The notes: generated from the sequence alone by a model not told the origin. 64,000 nucleotides of DNA from Nostoc parmelioides FACHB-3921 (GCF_014696625.1 NZ_JACJQL010000031.1:21482-85481), one strand, 5' to 3'. Counted from the first letter of the stretch, positions 7,500 to 16,827 are shown. Translations and numbers: made by a program.

Positions 7500-8927
7500 C
7501 TAAACGATCGCTCGTTTATACGCTTCATCCAACACTTCGGATAATGTTGGGTGGGCGTGGACTAAATGGGCTAAAGTTTGGACAGTTTGACGGTTGGCTA
7601 CGGCGGCGGATGCTTCGTGGATTAAGTCGGAGGCGTGTAAACCAAAGATATGTACGCCTAAAACTTCCCCGGTATCTTTGCGGTAGATGACTTTGGCTAT
7701 ACCGTCGGCTTCGTTTTCGGCTAAAGCTTTGGAATTGCCTTTGAAGTAACTTCTGCTGGTGGCGACTTCAAAACCTTCAGCTTGGCCTAATTCTTTAGCA
7801 CCGGTTTCTGTTAAGCCGACATAGCTAACTTCGGGATGGGTAAATGCGGCGGCGGGAATGCTGCGATAGTCTACTGTTCTTTCCTTACCGATGATATTTT
7901 CCACGGCGACAATGCCCTGGGCTGAAGCAGCGTGTGCCAGCATCATTTTGCCGTTAGCATCACCAATTGCCCACAAATGGGGTACTACTTCACCTGCTGA
8001 TAACACTGCCATGCGATCGTCTACAGGAATAAAGTTGCGGCGATCAAGTTCCACACCAATGGATTCTAAACCCAGGTTTTTGGTGGCTGGGATGCGTCCT
8101 GTTGCTACTAGGCAAGCATCTACCTCGATGACATCGACAACTTCCTTGGTTTTGAAATCTGCCAATTCAATTACTACTGGCGAACCAGGAATAACTTTTT
8201 TGGCATATACACCAACTTTTGTTTCAATATCGCGGGGTGTAATTAGCACCCGTTCCGCGAGTTTGGCAATATCGCGGTCAAATCCTGGCATTAACTGGTC
8301 GAGGGCTTCAATCAAGGTGATTTCACAGCCCAAAGCTGAGTAAATATCCGAGAATTCTAAACCAATGTAACCACTACCAATAATGGCTACCCATTCAGGT
8401 AAGGTTTCTAACTTTACGCCTTGGTCGCTGGTGAATACGGTTTTGCCATCGACTTCAATACCGGGAGGTACGAAGGGGACAGAACCGGGGGAAAGGATAA
8501 TATCCTTAGCGGTGATGGTTTTTTCACCACCATCGCCCGTGACGGTGACTTTTTGTGTCCCCGCGATTTTGCCCCAACCCCTGATGATATCGACTCCCAG
8601 ACGTTTCAGGCTATTTGTTAAATCTCCTTGAATTTTGGAGACAAGATTATTAGCATGATTAGCGATCGCTTGACGATCAAACTCCACATTACCAATTTGA
8701 ATCCCCAGAGACTTCAGGTGATGGGCATCGCGTAATTCCCGCACACGTCCAGAAGCAGCCAACAGCGCTTTCGATGGAATGCAGCCTCGATTGACACAGG
8801 TTCCCCCCATGTCGGCTGCCTCGATAATCGCTGTCTTTAGGCCGCAACTTACCGCGTGTAGGGCTGCGCCATGTCCCCCTACACCAGCGCCTATTATGAC
8901 TAAATCGTAATCAAATTCATGACTCAC
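7500..8927 (-). CDS. lpdA: Dihydrolipoyl dehydrogenase (E3)
   Basis: The flavoprotein reoxidises dihydrolipoamide in 2-oxo-acid dehydrogenase and glycine-cleavage complexes. The 475-residue sequence has the FAD site IIGAGVGGHGAAL (11-23), the redox disulfide GGTCVNRGCIPSKALL (C44, C49), the NAD site IIGSGYIGLEFSD, the second FAD motif LWAIGDANGKMMLAH and the C-terminal active-site HAHPTLSE. Length and all motifs are those of a complete enzyme. It is upstream of trpC on the same strand and divergent from the SWIM gene. Confidence 0.96.
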   Translation of the reverse strand: MSHEFDYDLVIIGAGVGGHGAALHAVSCGLKTAIIEAADMGGTCVNRGCIPSKALLAASGRVRELRDAHHLKSLGIQIGNVEFDRQAIANHANNLVSKIQGDLTNSLKRLGVDIIRGWGKIAGTQKVTVTGDGGEKTITAKDIILSPGSVPFVPPGIEVDGKTVFTSDQGVKLETLPEWVAIIGSGYIGLEFSDIYSALGCEITLIEALDQLMPGFDRDIAKLAERVLITPRDIETKVGVYAKKVIPGSPVVIELADFKTKEVVDVIEVDACLVATGRIPATKNLGLESIGVELDRRNFIPVDDRMAVLSAGEVVPHLWAIGDANGKMMLAHAASAQGIVAVENIIGKERTVDYRSIPAAAFTHPEVSYVGLTETGAKELGQAEGFEVATSRSYFKGNSKALAENEADGIAKVIYRKDTGEVLGVHIFGLHASDLIHEASAAVANRQTVQTLAHLVHAHPTLSEVLDEAYKRAIV

Positions 8928-9037
8928 GTTAGTTTCCCCGTGTGCTTCGCCTATCTATTTTCAACCCGTCTAGCCATCCTTGCAAGCCTTTAGAGGTGTG
9001 GAAGTTACTAAATTGGGGATTGGGGATGCAATTGTAC

Positions 9038-9057
9038 AGACGCGATTAATCGCGTCT
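9038..9057. repeat. Perfect 20-bp palindrome
   Basis: AGACGCGATTAATCGCGTCT is self-complementary over all 20 bases. A partial copy, GATTAATCGCGTCCCTAAT, follows at about 9073. It lies in the divergent lpdA/SWIM promoter region. It is probably a dispersed repeat of this genome group rather than an operator specific to these genes. Confidence 0.6.
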
Positions 9058-9179
9058 CTAACCACTGACCTGATTAATCGCGTCCCTAATGACCAATCTC
9101 CTAATTGCAATCAATGAGCGGAAAGCCTAAGCTTGATCTAGTATTTATCTACGCACAGGTTTTTGCAGGCGATCGCTCG

Positions 9180-10955
9180 ATGTCTCTACCCCAAATCAGT
9201 GAATTTACAGTCCGTCGCTACGCTAACGCCAAATCTTTCCAACGTGGGGAGGCTTATTTTGAAGCGGGTGCTGTCATCACAATCACTCAGCGTGGTCAGC
9301 AATTGCAAGCAGAAGTTGAAGGAAATGAACGATTACCTTATCGTGTAACTCTCAATTTTGATGACAAGAATATCACTTCGGCCAAGTGTACTTGTGCTTA
9401 CAACCTAGATGGCTGGTGTAAACACATTGTGGCGACGATGCTTGTATCTACAAGACAACCAGAAATTATTGAGCAACGTCCTACTTTAGAACAATTACTA
9501 GATCGTTTAGATCATGTCCAGACTCAAAGGCTGGTACAGGAATTAGTTGCCGAACAACCCCAACTGATAGATGTAATTGATCAGCACGTTAGTTGGATGA
9601 CGAATCCTGTAGCTAAACCTATATCTACTCAACCCGGACGGCAAGTAACTGTGAATTTGGCTTCCTTTCGCGGACAAGTTAAGCAAATTTTGCGGGAAGC
9701 AGTCCGCTACTTTGAGGAGGGGTATGAGGAAGACCCGATTACCGAAGATTTGTTTAGTTTGGTGCAGACTGCTTTAGAATTTTCTCAGCAAGGTGAGAGT
9801 AATAATGCGATCGCTATTCTTGAAGCCATCACCTCTACCTGTGCCGAAAATTGGGATGAGGTATCAGAATACGGTGCTGACAATGATGAAATTGCCTGGG
9901 AGTTAAATCTGGCTTGGTGTGAAGTGATTCTCTCGTCTGAACTAACATCAGCAGAAAAAGTTGATGTGCAAGTGAGTTTGGAAGCTTGGCAAGATGAATG
10001 GAATGCCGATTTTAGCATGAGTTTAGATGCGTTACGTCAAGGTTGGGATGATCCGCATTTGCTGCGAATTCTCCAAGGCGATATTGCCGAAATGGGTGTA
10101 TGGGAAAGAGAAGTTCCTAATTATGCTGATGATTTGGCACAAATTCGCCTAAAAATTCTCGAACGCCAGGAACGCTACCAAGAATATTTGTATTTAGCCC
10201 AAGTAGAGGGACAAACCCAAGAATATTTAACGATGTTGGGGCGTTTAGGCAGGGTAGAGGAAGCATTGGCGGCGGCGGAAATGCAGATGAGTTCCACGGA
10301 AGAAGCTTTTGCTTTAGCTAAAACCTTAGCTGAACAAGGTTCATTACCGGAAGCATTAGACATAGCCCAAGTTGGTTTTAAGTTACCTGGTAATTGTCGG
10401 TATGAATTAGGCATCTGGACAAGCGATTTAGCCGAAGCTGTGGGCAATCCAGAAATTTCTTTACTCGCACTCAAGGAAGCTTTTCAAGTTAAACCCTGCT
10501 TTGTTGATTATCAAAAAATGGCAGAATTAGCGGGTGAAAGCTGGGAAAATGTCAAAACAGATTTATTAAGGATTATTCAGAGTTGTAAGACTTGGGGAAT
10601 AGAATCAGCCAAGGTGGATGTATTTTTATATGAGGGACTGATTGAGGATGCGATCGCTACTGTTAGTGAACTCAGTTCCTATCATTCAGCTTTAATCCAC
10701 CGAGTCATGGAAGCAGCCATATCACAGAAGCCTGATTGGGTAATCACTAATGCCCGTCGCCGTGCTGAAAAAATTATGGATGAGGGTAAGGCAGAATACT
10801 ATAGTGAAGCAGTGCAGTGGCTGAAAAAGGTACGTGCTGCTTATATACAATCTGGTAGACAAGCAGATTGGTCTAAATATCGAGAAAAGTTAATAGAAAT
10901 CCACGCCCGTAAACGGAAATTGATGGGAATGTTCAAGGAACGGGGGATGGAGTAA
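9180..10955 (+). CDS. SWIM zinc-finger domain protein
   Basis: A 591-residue soluble protein. The SWIM motif CxC-x7-CxH is at C70, C72, C80 and H82 (KCTCAYNLDGWCKHIVATML); such fingers bind DNA or proteins. The rest is helical and TPR-like (repeated A-L-A and E-A-L patterns around residues 300-420, e.g. GRVEEALAAAEMQ). Target and role are unknown. I choose the ATG at 9180 because MSLPQISEFTVRRYANAKSF is the usual family beginning; an upstream start at 9105 would add 25 residues without homology-like character. Monocistronic. Confidence 0.8.
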   Translation: MSLPQISEFTVRRYANAKSFQRGEAYFEAGAVITITQRGQQLQAEVEGNERLPYRVTLNFDDKNITSAKCTCAYNLDGWCKHIVATMLVSTRQPEIIEQRPTLEQLLDRLDHVQTQRLVQELVAEQPQLIDVIDQHVSWMTNPVAKPISTQPGRQVTVNLASFRGQVKQILREAVRYFEEGYEEDPITEDLFSLVQTALEFSQQGESNNAIAILEAITSTCAENWDEVSEYGADNDEIAWELNLAWCEVILSSELTSAEKVDVQVSLEAWQDEWNADFSMSLDALRQGWDDPHLLRILQGDIAEMGVWEREVPNYADDLAQIRLKILERQERYQEYLYLAQVEGQTQEYLTMLGRLGRVEEALAAAEMQMSSTEEAFALAKTLAEQGSLPEALDIAQVGFKLPGNCRYELGIWTSDLAEAVGNPEISLLALKEAFQVKPCFVDYQKMAELAGESWENVKTDLLRIIQSCKTWGIESAKVDVFLYEGLIEDAIATVSELSSYHSALIHRVMEAAISQKPDWVITNARRRAEKIMDEGKAEYYSEAVQWLKKVRAAYIQSGRQADWSKYREKLIEIHARKRKLMGMFKERGME

Positions 10956-11035
10956 CAATCAATTGGTTGATCTAGGATTTATATTTGATTTCGGAAATAT
11001 TATGTTGACGGTTGATGGTTGACGGTATCTTTAGT

Positions 11036-11068
11036 AATGCCCACTGTATCAAGGGTTTGGTGGGCATT
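11036..11068 (+). terminator. Possible hairpin downstream of the SWIM gene
   Basis: AATGCCCAC (11036-11044) pairs with GTGGGCATT (11060-11068), preceded by GTTGACG-type heptamers. There is no T-run right after, so it may be a repeat-type hairpin and not a true terminator. I see no gene in 10956-11274. Confidence 0.3.
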
Positions 11069-11274
11069 GCCCGTCCTAATTTTACCCCTGCTCTTTCAAG
11101 TCGGGGGAGTATAGAATTACGGGAACATAGGGGAATCATCGCCGTCACTTATGGTACAAACCGTAACTCATTAGACTATATGATTAAAAAGATACATTTA
11201 TTTAACAAAGCTTAAAGTTGCTTTATTATATTATTTACCAAGAGGTGTGAGTTGAGTTTTGGAATTTAAAAAAG

Positions 11275-11466
11275 ATGGCTACTGCTACATCTACTGTTTC
11301 TGAACGTGAATGCCAAGCTGCGTTGACACGTCATTTAAATAAGTCTTACTACCAAGATGACCAGCAAGTTAAACTAATGAACTTGCAAGCAGAGGTGGAC
11401 TCTTTGTTGGAACAATTACAAAATCTTAAGGAACAACGTTTAGCAGCTACTACCAAAGAAGAATAA
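11275..11466 (+). CDS. Small conserved-looking coiled-coil protein
   Basis: A 63-residue protein (MATATSTVSERECQAALTRH onward). Residues 28-57 (QQVKLMNLQAEVDSLLEQLQNLKEQRL) have heptad spacing of Leu and should form a coiled coil. There is no signal peptide or membrane span. It resembles small unknown proteins of cyanobacteria, but I cannot name a family. It ends 200 bases before a convergent gene with a shared terminator between them. Codon use looks normal, and I judge it real. Confidence 0.6.
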   Translation: MATATSTVSERECQAALTRHLNKSYYQDDQQVKLMNLQAEVDSLLEQLQNLKEQRLAATTKEE

Positions 11467-11587
11467 TTTTTTGATAGAGTGCCTGTATAGTCTGTTTTTG
11501 GGAACGCGCAACTTTAAACCATGAATCTTCACTTTCAAGTTTAGCGATCGCCATCGATACTTGATAAAGATTGTGTGAAGACATCAT
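11450..11587 (-). CDS. Possible 45-residue small protein
   Basis: Starts ATG at 11587 and reads MMSSHNLYQVSMAIAKLESE onward to KQTIQALYQKIILLW, ending TAG at 11450. The middle (AIAKLESEDSWFKVARSQKQTIQALYQKI) has ordinary amphipathic composition. Its last 17 bases overlap the convergent coiled-coil gene. No ribosome site is clear, so it may be chance. Confidence 0.3.
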   Translation of the reverse strand: MMSSHNLYQVSMAIAKLESEDSWFKVARSQKQTIQALYQKIILLW

Positions 11588-11622
11588 AAAATAACCTTAA
11601 CATTATCCAATCTATTTAGTAA

Positions 11623-11652
11623 ATGGGGGTGGAAAATTTTTTCCATCCCCAT
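11623..11652. terminator. Bidirectional intrinsic terminator
   Basis: ATGGGGGTGGAAAA (11623-11636) pairs with TTTTCCATCCCCAT (11639-11652); 13 Watson-Crick pairs and one G-T. A/T runs are within the arms, suiting both the plus gene ending at 11466 and the minus gene ending at 11664. Confidence 0.75.
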
Positions 11653-11663
11653 AATTTTGGCAA

Positions 11664-13250
11664 TTAACTATCTGTATCTGAACTGGGCGCGGAATCATCA
11701 ATTGTGTCTGCTTGGGGATAGAGTTGCTTTGTCAGACCTTGGATATAACTGAGGTTGGCTGTAGACGGTTTTGCTTGTTCTTCTAACCAGGAATTGGCTT
11801 TGGCTTCCCCCTGCTGCACTGTTAAAATCAAAGCCCCCCAAGCTTGGACGGCTTTTCTATTGGGGTTCACTTGCATTGCAGCTACCACACGCCGCCATAA
11901 TCGATCCTTATCTGTTTTTAACAAAATGGCTATTTCTTGTGCATTCTGTGGGGATGCGCTAAATACTTGCAACGCTTTTTCCCAACGACCATCTATTAAA
12001 TCTGCAAGTACTTGTTCACTGGGACTAGCCCATATTTTATCGGCTTGGATTTTAGTTACTTCAGCATGGAGGCGAATCAAGTCTAATTGTGATTGGGCGG
12101 CGGCTGGTAAACTATTGTTGCGTTGTTTTTTAATCGATGTTAACCAATCGAAAGCTGGTGACCATAAGCCATTGCGGCTAATTAACAGCACGTTTTTGTA
12201 ACCAGAGTCTCTCAATACGGGGTTTTGTAAAGAAATTTCTTCCAATTGAATGGGATTCAGATATAAGTTTACAGATTTGACTTGGTAAACCTGTAGTTTT
12301 GGTTCTAAACCTATAGTTTGATCAACAACCAATTCTTTAGCATTACTACCTGTGACTTGTTCCCATTTAGGAATGTGTCCACTGGGACTAGTCCAAGATA
12401 ACATCAGTTGTAAGTGGCTACGCTCTGGATTGTAGTAGACAATTTGACCGTAGGCAATATTCCCCGCATCAGGAGTCACAGATTGATGATCTTGTTGTCG
12501 CTGTCCGCGCAAATTTAACCAGACACCTGCTGCTGGTGTTCCGGCTTCAAAGCGGTTCACTATATTTAATGGTAAAGGATTGCTAACATCTTCATTTTCT
12601 GGTGTATCTTCTACCAAGGAAGCGATCGCATTCTGCCCACCTCCGCTAATTGCCAATGATTCTTCAGGGCCAGTAATTAGTAAGCTATTCGCCAAGCGAT
12701 AAAATTTTTCTGGTTGTGATTCGTATTTTAAATTTTCTAACTGATAAACCCTGAGTTCGACTATTTCCTTACAGTTAGCTATACAATCGGGACGCTGGCG
12801 CATCACTGGTAACAGCAATGATTTTTCCTCATCATCTAGAGGAATGGTTTCCCCTGGTATTTGTTGTTTTTGGCTCAAATTGACTTGGATTTGGGCGAGG
12901 GTTTGGGGGTTTTCGCTGTTACCGGGGATGTGCGCCCACTCTGGTAGGAAATTATTCAGCCAGCTTACCTGTTCTGGGTTAAATATCCACAGAACCCCAA
13001 TCCAGGTACAACTCAGCACTAAGCCAGCACTTGTAAGTAAAATGGCGATCGCAATTATTGAAGACGGTTTATAGGATTTTGATGGAGAAATCACTTTCTG
13101 TATCTGGGTTTCATTAATTCTTCCATCACCTTCCTTTGGCAAATCGGTATCACCTACCTGTTGTTGCTGGATTCGGGCTTTCTTTGCTTCCAAATCAGAA
13201 CCGTCTTGCTTAGAAGATTTTGGCGTTAGCTTGCGCGAGCGATTGGCCAT
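11664..13250 (-). CDS. Membrane-anchored protein of unknown function
   Basis: A 528-residue protein. The first 60 residues are polar and Lys/Gln-rich (MANRSRKLTPKSSKQDG), then one hydrophobic segment at about 65-92 (IIAIAILLTSAGLVLSCTWIGVLWIF) anchors it, leaving a large C-terminal domain. That domain is likely periplasmic or lumenal by the positive-inside rule, since the N-terminal tail is basic. No catalytic motif is visible. The C-terminal 100 residues (WASPSEQVLADLIDGRWEKALQVF) look helical and repeat-like. It resembles unnamed cyanobacterial proteins. Single gene, upstream of the CRISPR array. Confidence 0.75.
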   Translation of the reverse strand: MANRSRKLTPKSSKQDGSDLEAKKARIQQQQVGDTDLPKEGDGRINETQIQKVISPSKSYKPSSIIAIAILLTSAGLVLSCTWIGVLWIFNPEQVSWLNNFLPEWAHIPGNSENPQTLAQIQVNLSQKQQIPGETIPLDDEEKSLLLPVMRQRPDCIANCKEIVELRVYQLENLKYESQPEKFYRLANSLLITGPEESLAISGGGQNAIASLVEDTPENEDVSNPLPLNIVNRFEAGTPAAGVWLNLRGQRQQDHQSVTPDAGNIAYGQIVYYNPERSHLQLMLSWTSPSGHIPKWEQVTGSNAKELVVDQTIGLEPKLQVYQVKSVNLYLNPIQLEEISLQNPVLRDSGYKNVLLISRNGLWSPAFDWLTSIKKQRNNSLPAAAQSQLDLIRLHAEVTKIQADKIWASPSEQVLADLIDGRWEKALQVFSASPQNAQEIAILLKTDKDRLWRRVVAAMQVNPNRKAVQAWGALILTVQQGEAKANSWLEEQAKPSTANLSYIQGLTKQLYPQADTIDDSAPSSDTDS

Positions 13251-13464
13251 GTTATTTCTCTGTTAATTTACAGTATTAATTTGTGTTTGTTTTTTCTTTT
13301 ATACTCGCGCTTTGATTAGTTGCCTAGAAGTAGATGGTTTAATTTTCTACATAAAACGGATGGGTAGATATTCTGGGCGATCGCCTTTAGGTATTGTTTT
13401 GGCTACCCCCTTGGGTTTTCTGCAAAATTAGGGTTGTAGTTTAGAGTACTTACGCACCAGAGTC

Positions 13465-14228
13465 GTTTTAATCCCTGATAGGGATTTTAGAAGGTTTCAA
13501 CCCCATGAGAGCTATATACAAAGGAGCGGTAATCTCGTTTCAATCCCTGATAGGGATTTTAGAAGGTTTCAACAAGGCTACTTCACGATATTCTGAGCTA
13601 TTAGCCATGTTTCAATCCCTGATAGGGATTTTAGAAGGTTTCAACTTTAAAAATAAAAGTTTTCTCAAAATTTGATGAGAAGTTTCAATCCCTGATAGGG
13701 ATTTTAGAAGGTTTCAACTCTAAAGACTCTATGACCCAGGGTTCTCTTGTAGCGGTTTCAATCCCTGATAGGGATTTTAGAAGGTTTCAACATCGCGTTC
13801 TTCTGCTTCTTTAATTAATGCTTGTGTTTCAATCCCTGATAGGGATTTTAGAAGGTTTCAACATAGATTTAAATGTTTCTAATGCTACAGGAAACATGTT
13901 TCAATCCCTGATAGGGATTTTAGAAGGTTTCAACTTTGTTACACTGACGCTGCCTAATCTTAGTACAGATGTTTCAATCCCTGATAGGGATTTTAGAAGG
14001 TTTCAACAGACTGAGAAAGTTCAATATAACTCAAAAGTCTTTGTTTCAATCCCTGATAGGGATTTTAGAAGGTTTCAACTCAACTTTGCAAGCTCAACAG
14101 GCTTCTGTTGATTCTAAGTTTCAATCCCTGATAGGGATTTTAGAAGGTTTCAACGTAACATAGAAGTGTGTTTAATAGGTGGTACTTACGTGTTTCAATC
14201 CCTGATAGGGATTTTAGAAGGTTTCAAC
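13465..14228 (-). CRISPR. CRISPR array, 11 repeats and 10 spacers, no adjacent cas genes
   Basis: The 37-bp repeat (plus strand begins GTTTCAATCCCTGATAGGG and ends AGAAGGTTTCAAC) starts at 13465, 13537, 13609, 13682, 13755, 13826, 13898, 13971, 14043, 14118 and 14192. Spacers are 34-38 bp, all different. Ten repeats are identical; the first (13465) has C-to-T at position 5. On the minus strand each repeat ends in ATTGAAAC, the usual 5' crRNA handle of type I/III systems. With the degenerate repeat at the left end, this implies transcription from right to left, with the leader right of 14228. Short reading frames across the array are artefacts. Confidence 0.98.
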
Positions 14229-14584
14229 CGCTTGGCTTTCAAAGCATTGGTGTATTTGGTTTTCAAGGTTCAGTTGCGTCAATATGGAGCCAAGATAACT
14301 TTTCAGACATTGGGTTGTCAAGAGGCGTAGGGAAAAAATTAGCGCAAAAGTAGTTGTGGCAAGGCTTAGAGTTAATTGCGTCAACCCCAGTTTTAATGTT
14401 ATGGGCTGTAACCTAATCAGGATAAGGCATAGAGGCAAAAAATCGAATCTGTGCAGCAAAACACCTATAGGTTGACGCTGCTGAATCACAGTATGAAATG
14501 TCAATATTATAGCTGTTGACGGTTGACGGGCGATGGATATGGACTACCCCATCGGATAACCAATGTTGACGGGTAAAAGTAGTA
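14229..14584 (-). promoter_or_regulatory. CRISPR leader region with candidate promoter
   Basis: On the minus strand TTGACA (plus 14316-14321) and TTATCT (plus 14293-14298) are separated by exactly 17 bases. The -10 lies about 65 bases before the first-transcribed repeat end (14228). That suits a leader promoter for the array. No gene is seen here; a heptamer repeat GTTGACG lies at 14516-14530. Confidence 0.5.
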
Positions 14585-16057
14585 TTAGCCTTCTGAATTC
14601 AGAATTACCCCAGCCAGTCGCCGTACCCCTTCTAGAATTTGCTGTTCATTGAGTTCAGCATAGCCAAAGATAAATTCATTACCAGGACTTTCTTTTAAAT
14701 ACTGGGGATATGCTGCCCCAATACTGACCCCAGCGAGGGCTGCACGCTGGACTATTTCATCATCGCTGATTTGGGTATCTATTTTTACCATAAGGTGCAT
14801 TCCAGCATTTTCCCCCAGGATTTTTGATCTATTGCCAAAATGAGAGAACAAAGACTGCACTAAAGTTTGCCTGCGTTGATTGTAAAGCGATCGCATCTTT
14901 CTTATATGCCTCTCTAAATGTCCTTCTGTAATAAAATCAGTCAGGGCATACTGTTCTAATAAACTACATTGCCTATCCGCCAGCCATTTTGCACGGGCGA
15001 ATATATTTACTAAATTCTGCGGTAAAACTAAATAACCCAGGCGCAAGGCGGGAAAAAGGACTTTAGAAAATGTCCCGACATAAATAACTGAGTTACCCTG
15101 ATCTAATCCTTGCAAAGCAGGTATGGGACGCTCACCATAACGGTACTCACTATCATAGTCATCTTCAATAATCATCACCCCTGTTTTCTGCGCCCAAGCC
15201 AGTAACTCTAATCTGCGGGGAAGGGATAACACCGCACCTGTAGGAAATTGATGGGAGGGAGTGACGTAAATTAGTTTAAGGTTAGGAATGATACCTGTTG
15301 TTAATTTGCTGACTATTAGCCCTGATTGATCTACAGGGACAGGAAATAAACTAGCCCCTTGAGCTAAAAAAGCTCTTCTAGCACCTAAATAACCTGGTTC
15401 TTCCACAGCAATCCCATCACCACGGTCAATTAAGATACGTGTAATCAAATCAAGACCTTGCTGGGAACCACCGACAATAATGATTTGTTCTGCTTGACAA
15501 TTAACGGCTCTAGAGCGCGAAAGATAAGCGGCGATCGCCTCCCTTAATGGATGATATCCCAGGGAATTGTCTGTATAATCCAGTACATCTGATTGAGGGT
15601 GGCAATGACGAGAGATTAACTTACGCCATAAATCTATCGGGAACTTATCAAAAGCTGGTCGTCCATAACTAAAGCTAATTTCTACAGCTTGTTCTGGTAT
15701 ACGTAAAAACGCTTTATCACTCAAACTTTTACCATAAGCTGATAAAGGTACAGGTGAGTTACTTGGTTGTAATTTTGACTCAATTGGTGTGGTATTCAGT
15801 AATTCATCGGGAAGTTGACGACAAACAAAAGTCCCCGAACCCACGATAGTTTCTAAATAACCCTCACTCAGCAATAACTCATAACCTTGAGTCACAGTAG
15901 CACGAGAAACACCAAGTAATTGAGCAAGCGATCGCGTAGATGGTAGTTTTTCCCCTGAAGTTAACCGTCCTAACAAAATAGCCCGACGTATTTCCTCATA
16001 AACTTGGCGATGCAGAGATAAAGGTGCGTCTGGGTCAATATTAATAGCAAAATCCAT
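14585..16057 (-). CDS. MocR/PdxR-family transcriptional regulator (GntR HTH + aminotransferase domain)
   Basis: A 490-residue fusion. Residues 10-80 are a GntR winged helix (VYEEIRRAILLGRLTSGEKL, then LGVSRATVTQGYELLLSEGYL). Residues 130-480 are a fold-type-I aminotransferase domain with the PLP lysine in GTFSKVLFPALRLGYL and the cofactor-contact IIEDDYDSEYRY. MocR proteins sense PLP or aminated ligands; PdxR members control vitamin B6 genes. It is divergent from an FMN-barrel protein related to pyridoxamine-phosphate oxidase, the usual arrangement of such a regulator with its target. Identity of the family is secure; the ligand is inferred from context. Confidence 0.9.
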   Translation of the reverse strand: MDFAINIDPDAPLSLHRQVYEEIRRAILLGRLTSGEKLPSTRSLAQLLGVSRATVTQGYELLLSEGYLETIVGSGTFVCRQLPDELLNTTPIESKLQPSNSPVPLSAYGKSLSDKAFLRIPEQAVEISFSYGRPAFDKFPIDLWRKLISRHCHPQSDVLDYTDNSLGYHPLREAIAAYLSRSRAVNCQAEQIIIVGGSQQGLDLITRILIDRGDGIAVEEPGYLGARRAFLAQGASLFPVPVDQSGLIVSKLTTGIIPNLKLIYVTPSHQFPTGAVLSLPRRLELLAWAQKTGVMIIEDDYDSEYRYGERPIPALQGLDQGNSVIYVGTFSKVLFPALRLGYLVLPQNLVNIFARAKWLADRQCSLLEQYALTDFITEGHLERHIRKMRSLYNQRRQTLVQSLFSHFGNRSKILGENAGMHLMVKIDTQISDDEIVQRAALAGVSIGAAYPQYLKESPGNEFIFGYAELNEQQILEGVRRLAGVILNSEG

Positions 16058-16066
16058 AAATCACAC

Positions 16067-16142
16067 AAGTGGACTGGTTAAATAACTAAAAAGTGGCTCT
16101 TGTTTACTTCCACTTACCTGATTACTCTAACCATATAGAGTA
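16067..16142. promoter_or_regulatory. Divergent promoter region with operator-like repeats
   Basis: Between the regulator and the FMN-barrel gene, AAGTGG occurs at 16067-16072 and 16091-16096 and inverted (CCACTT) at 16110-16115. A perfect inverted repeat TACTCTA-accata-TAGAGTA lies at 16123-16142, 13 bases before the ATG at 16156. Direct repeats are typical of MocR operators. Assignment is by position and pattern only. Confidence 0.5.
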
Positions 16143-16155
16143 GAAATTTCCCATT

Positions 16156-16827
16156 ATGACCCAACAAAAAGCCCCCAGCCAAAGAACTACAGTTAAACGC
16201 GTACCTAAAAGAGCTAACTATGAAAGTGAAACCATTTATCAAATTTTAGATGAAGGATTAGTCTGTCATGTAGGTTTTGTAGCTGACGGACAGCCTGTTG
16301 TGATTCCTACAGCCTATGGAAGAATAGACGATACATTATATATTCACGGGTCACCTGCTAGCCGGATGTTAAAAACCCTGCAACAAGGTCTTGATGTCTG
16401 CGTCACAGTCACCTTAATTGATGGATTAGTTTTAGCGCGATCGGCATTTCACCACTCCATGAACTATCGCTCAGTGGTAGTATTTGGTAAAGCCACACTA
16501 GTAGAAGATGCAGAGCAAAAATTAGCTGCTCTCAAAGCATTTACAGAACACGTTCTTCTGGGAAGATGGGAAGAAGTGCGATCGCCTAATCGTCAAGAAT
16601 TAGTGGGAACCATAGTACTATCTTTACCCCTAACCGAAGCCTCAGCAAAAATCCGCACTGGTGAACCAATTGACGATGAAGCTGATTATCAAATACCAGT
16701 CTGGGCAGGGCAAATTCCTTTAAAATTAACTGCGTCCACACCCATCAATGATTCCCGCTTAGATTCAAGTATAGAATTACCTAACTATGTAAAGAAGTAC
16801 ACCAGACCACAAAAAAGCCCTGCGTGA
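16156..16827 (+). CDS. Pyridoxamine 5'-phosphate oxidase-related FMN-binding protein
   Basis: A 223-residue soluble protein of the FMN split-barrel superfamily (Pyridox_ox_2 type): VCHVGFVADGQPVVIPTAYG, DDTLYIHGSPASRML and LARSAFHHSMNYRSVVVFGKA are family-like. The C-terminal 60 residues extend beyond the barrel. The divergent MocR regulator suggests a role in B6 or related metabolism, but it is not the classical PdxH, and the substrate is unknown. A clean divergent promoter region precedes the ATG. First of three FMN-barrel proteins in this window (others at 21773 and 59771). Confidence 0.85.
   Translation: MTQQKAPSQRTTVKRVPKRANYESETIYQILDEGLVCHVGFVADGQPVVIPTAYGRIDDTLYIHGSPASRMLKTLQQGLDVCVTVTLIDGLVLARSAFHHSMNYRSVVVFGKATLVEDAEQKLAALKAFTEHVLLGRWEEVRSPNRQELVGTIVLSLPLTEASAKIRTGEPIDDEADYQIPVWAGQIPLKLTASTPINDSRLDSSIELPNYVKKYTRPQKSPA

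Noticed and set aside
11012..11215. 67-codon frame downstream of the SWIM gene
   Set aside because: Begins in heptamer repeats and crosses a hairpin repeat; composition not convincing.
13818..14353. Several frames of 60-97 codons with repeated FQSLIGILEGFN
   Set aside because: They are translations of the CRISPR repeats and spacers.
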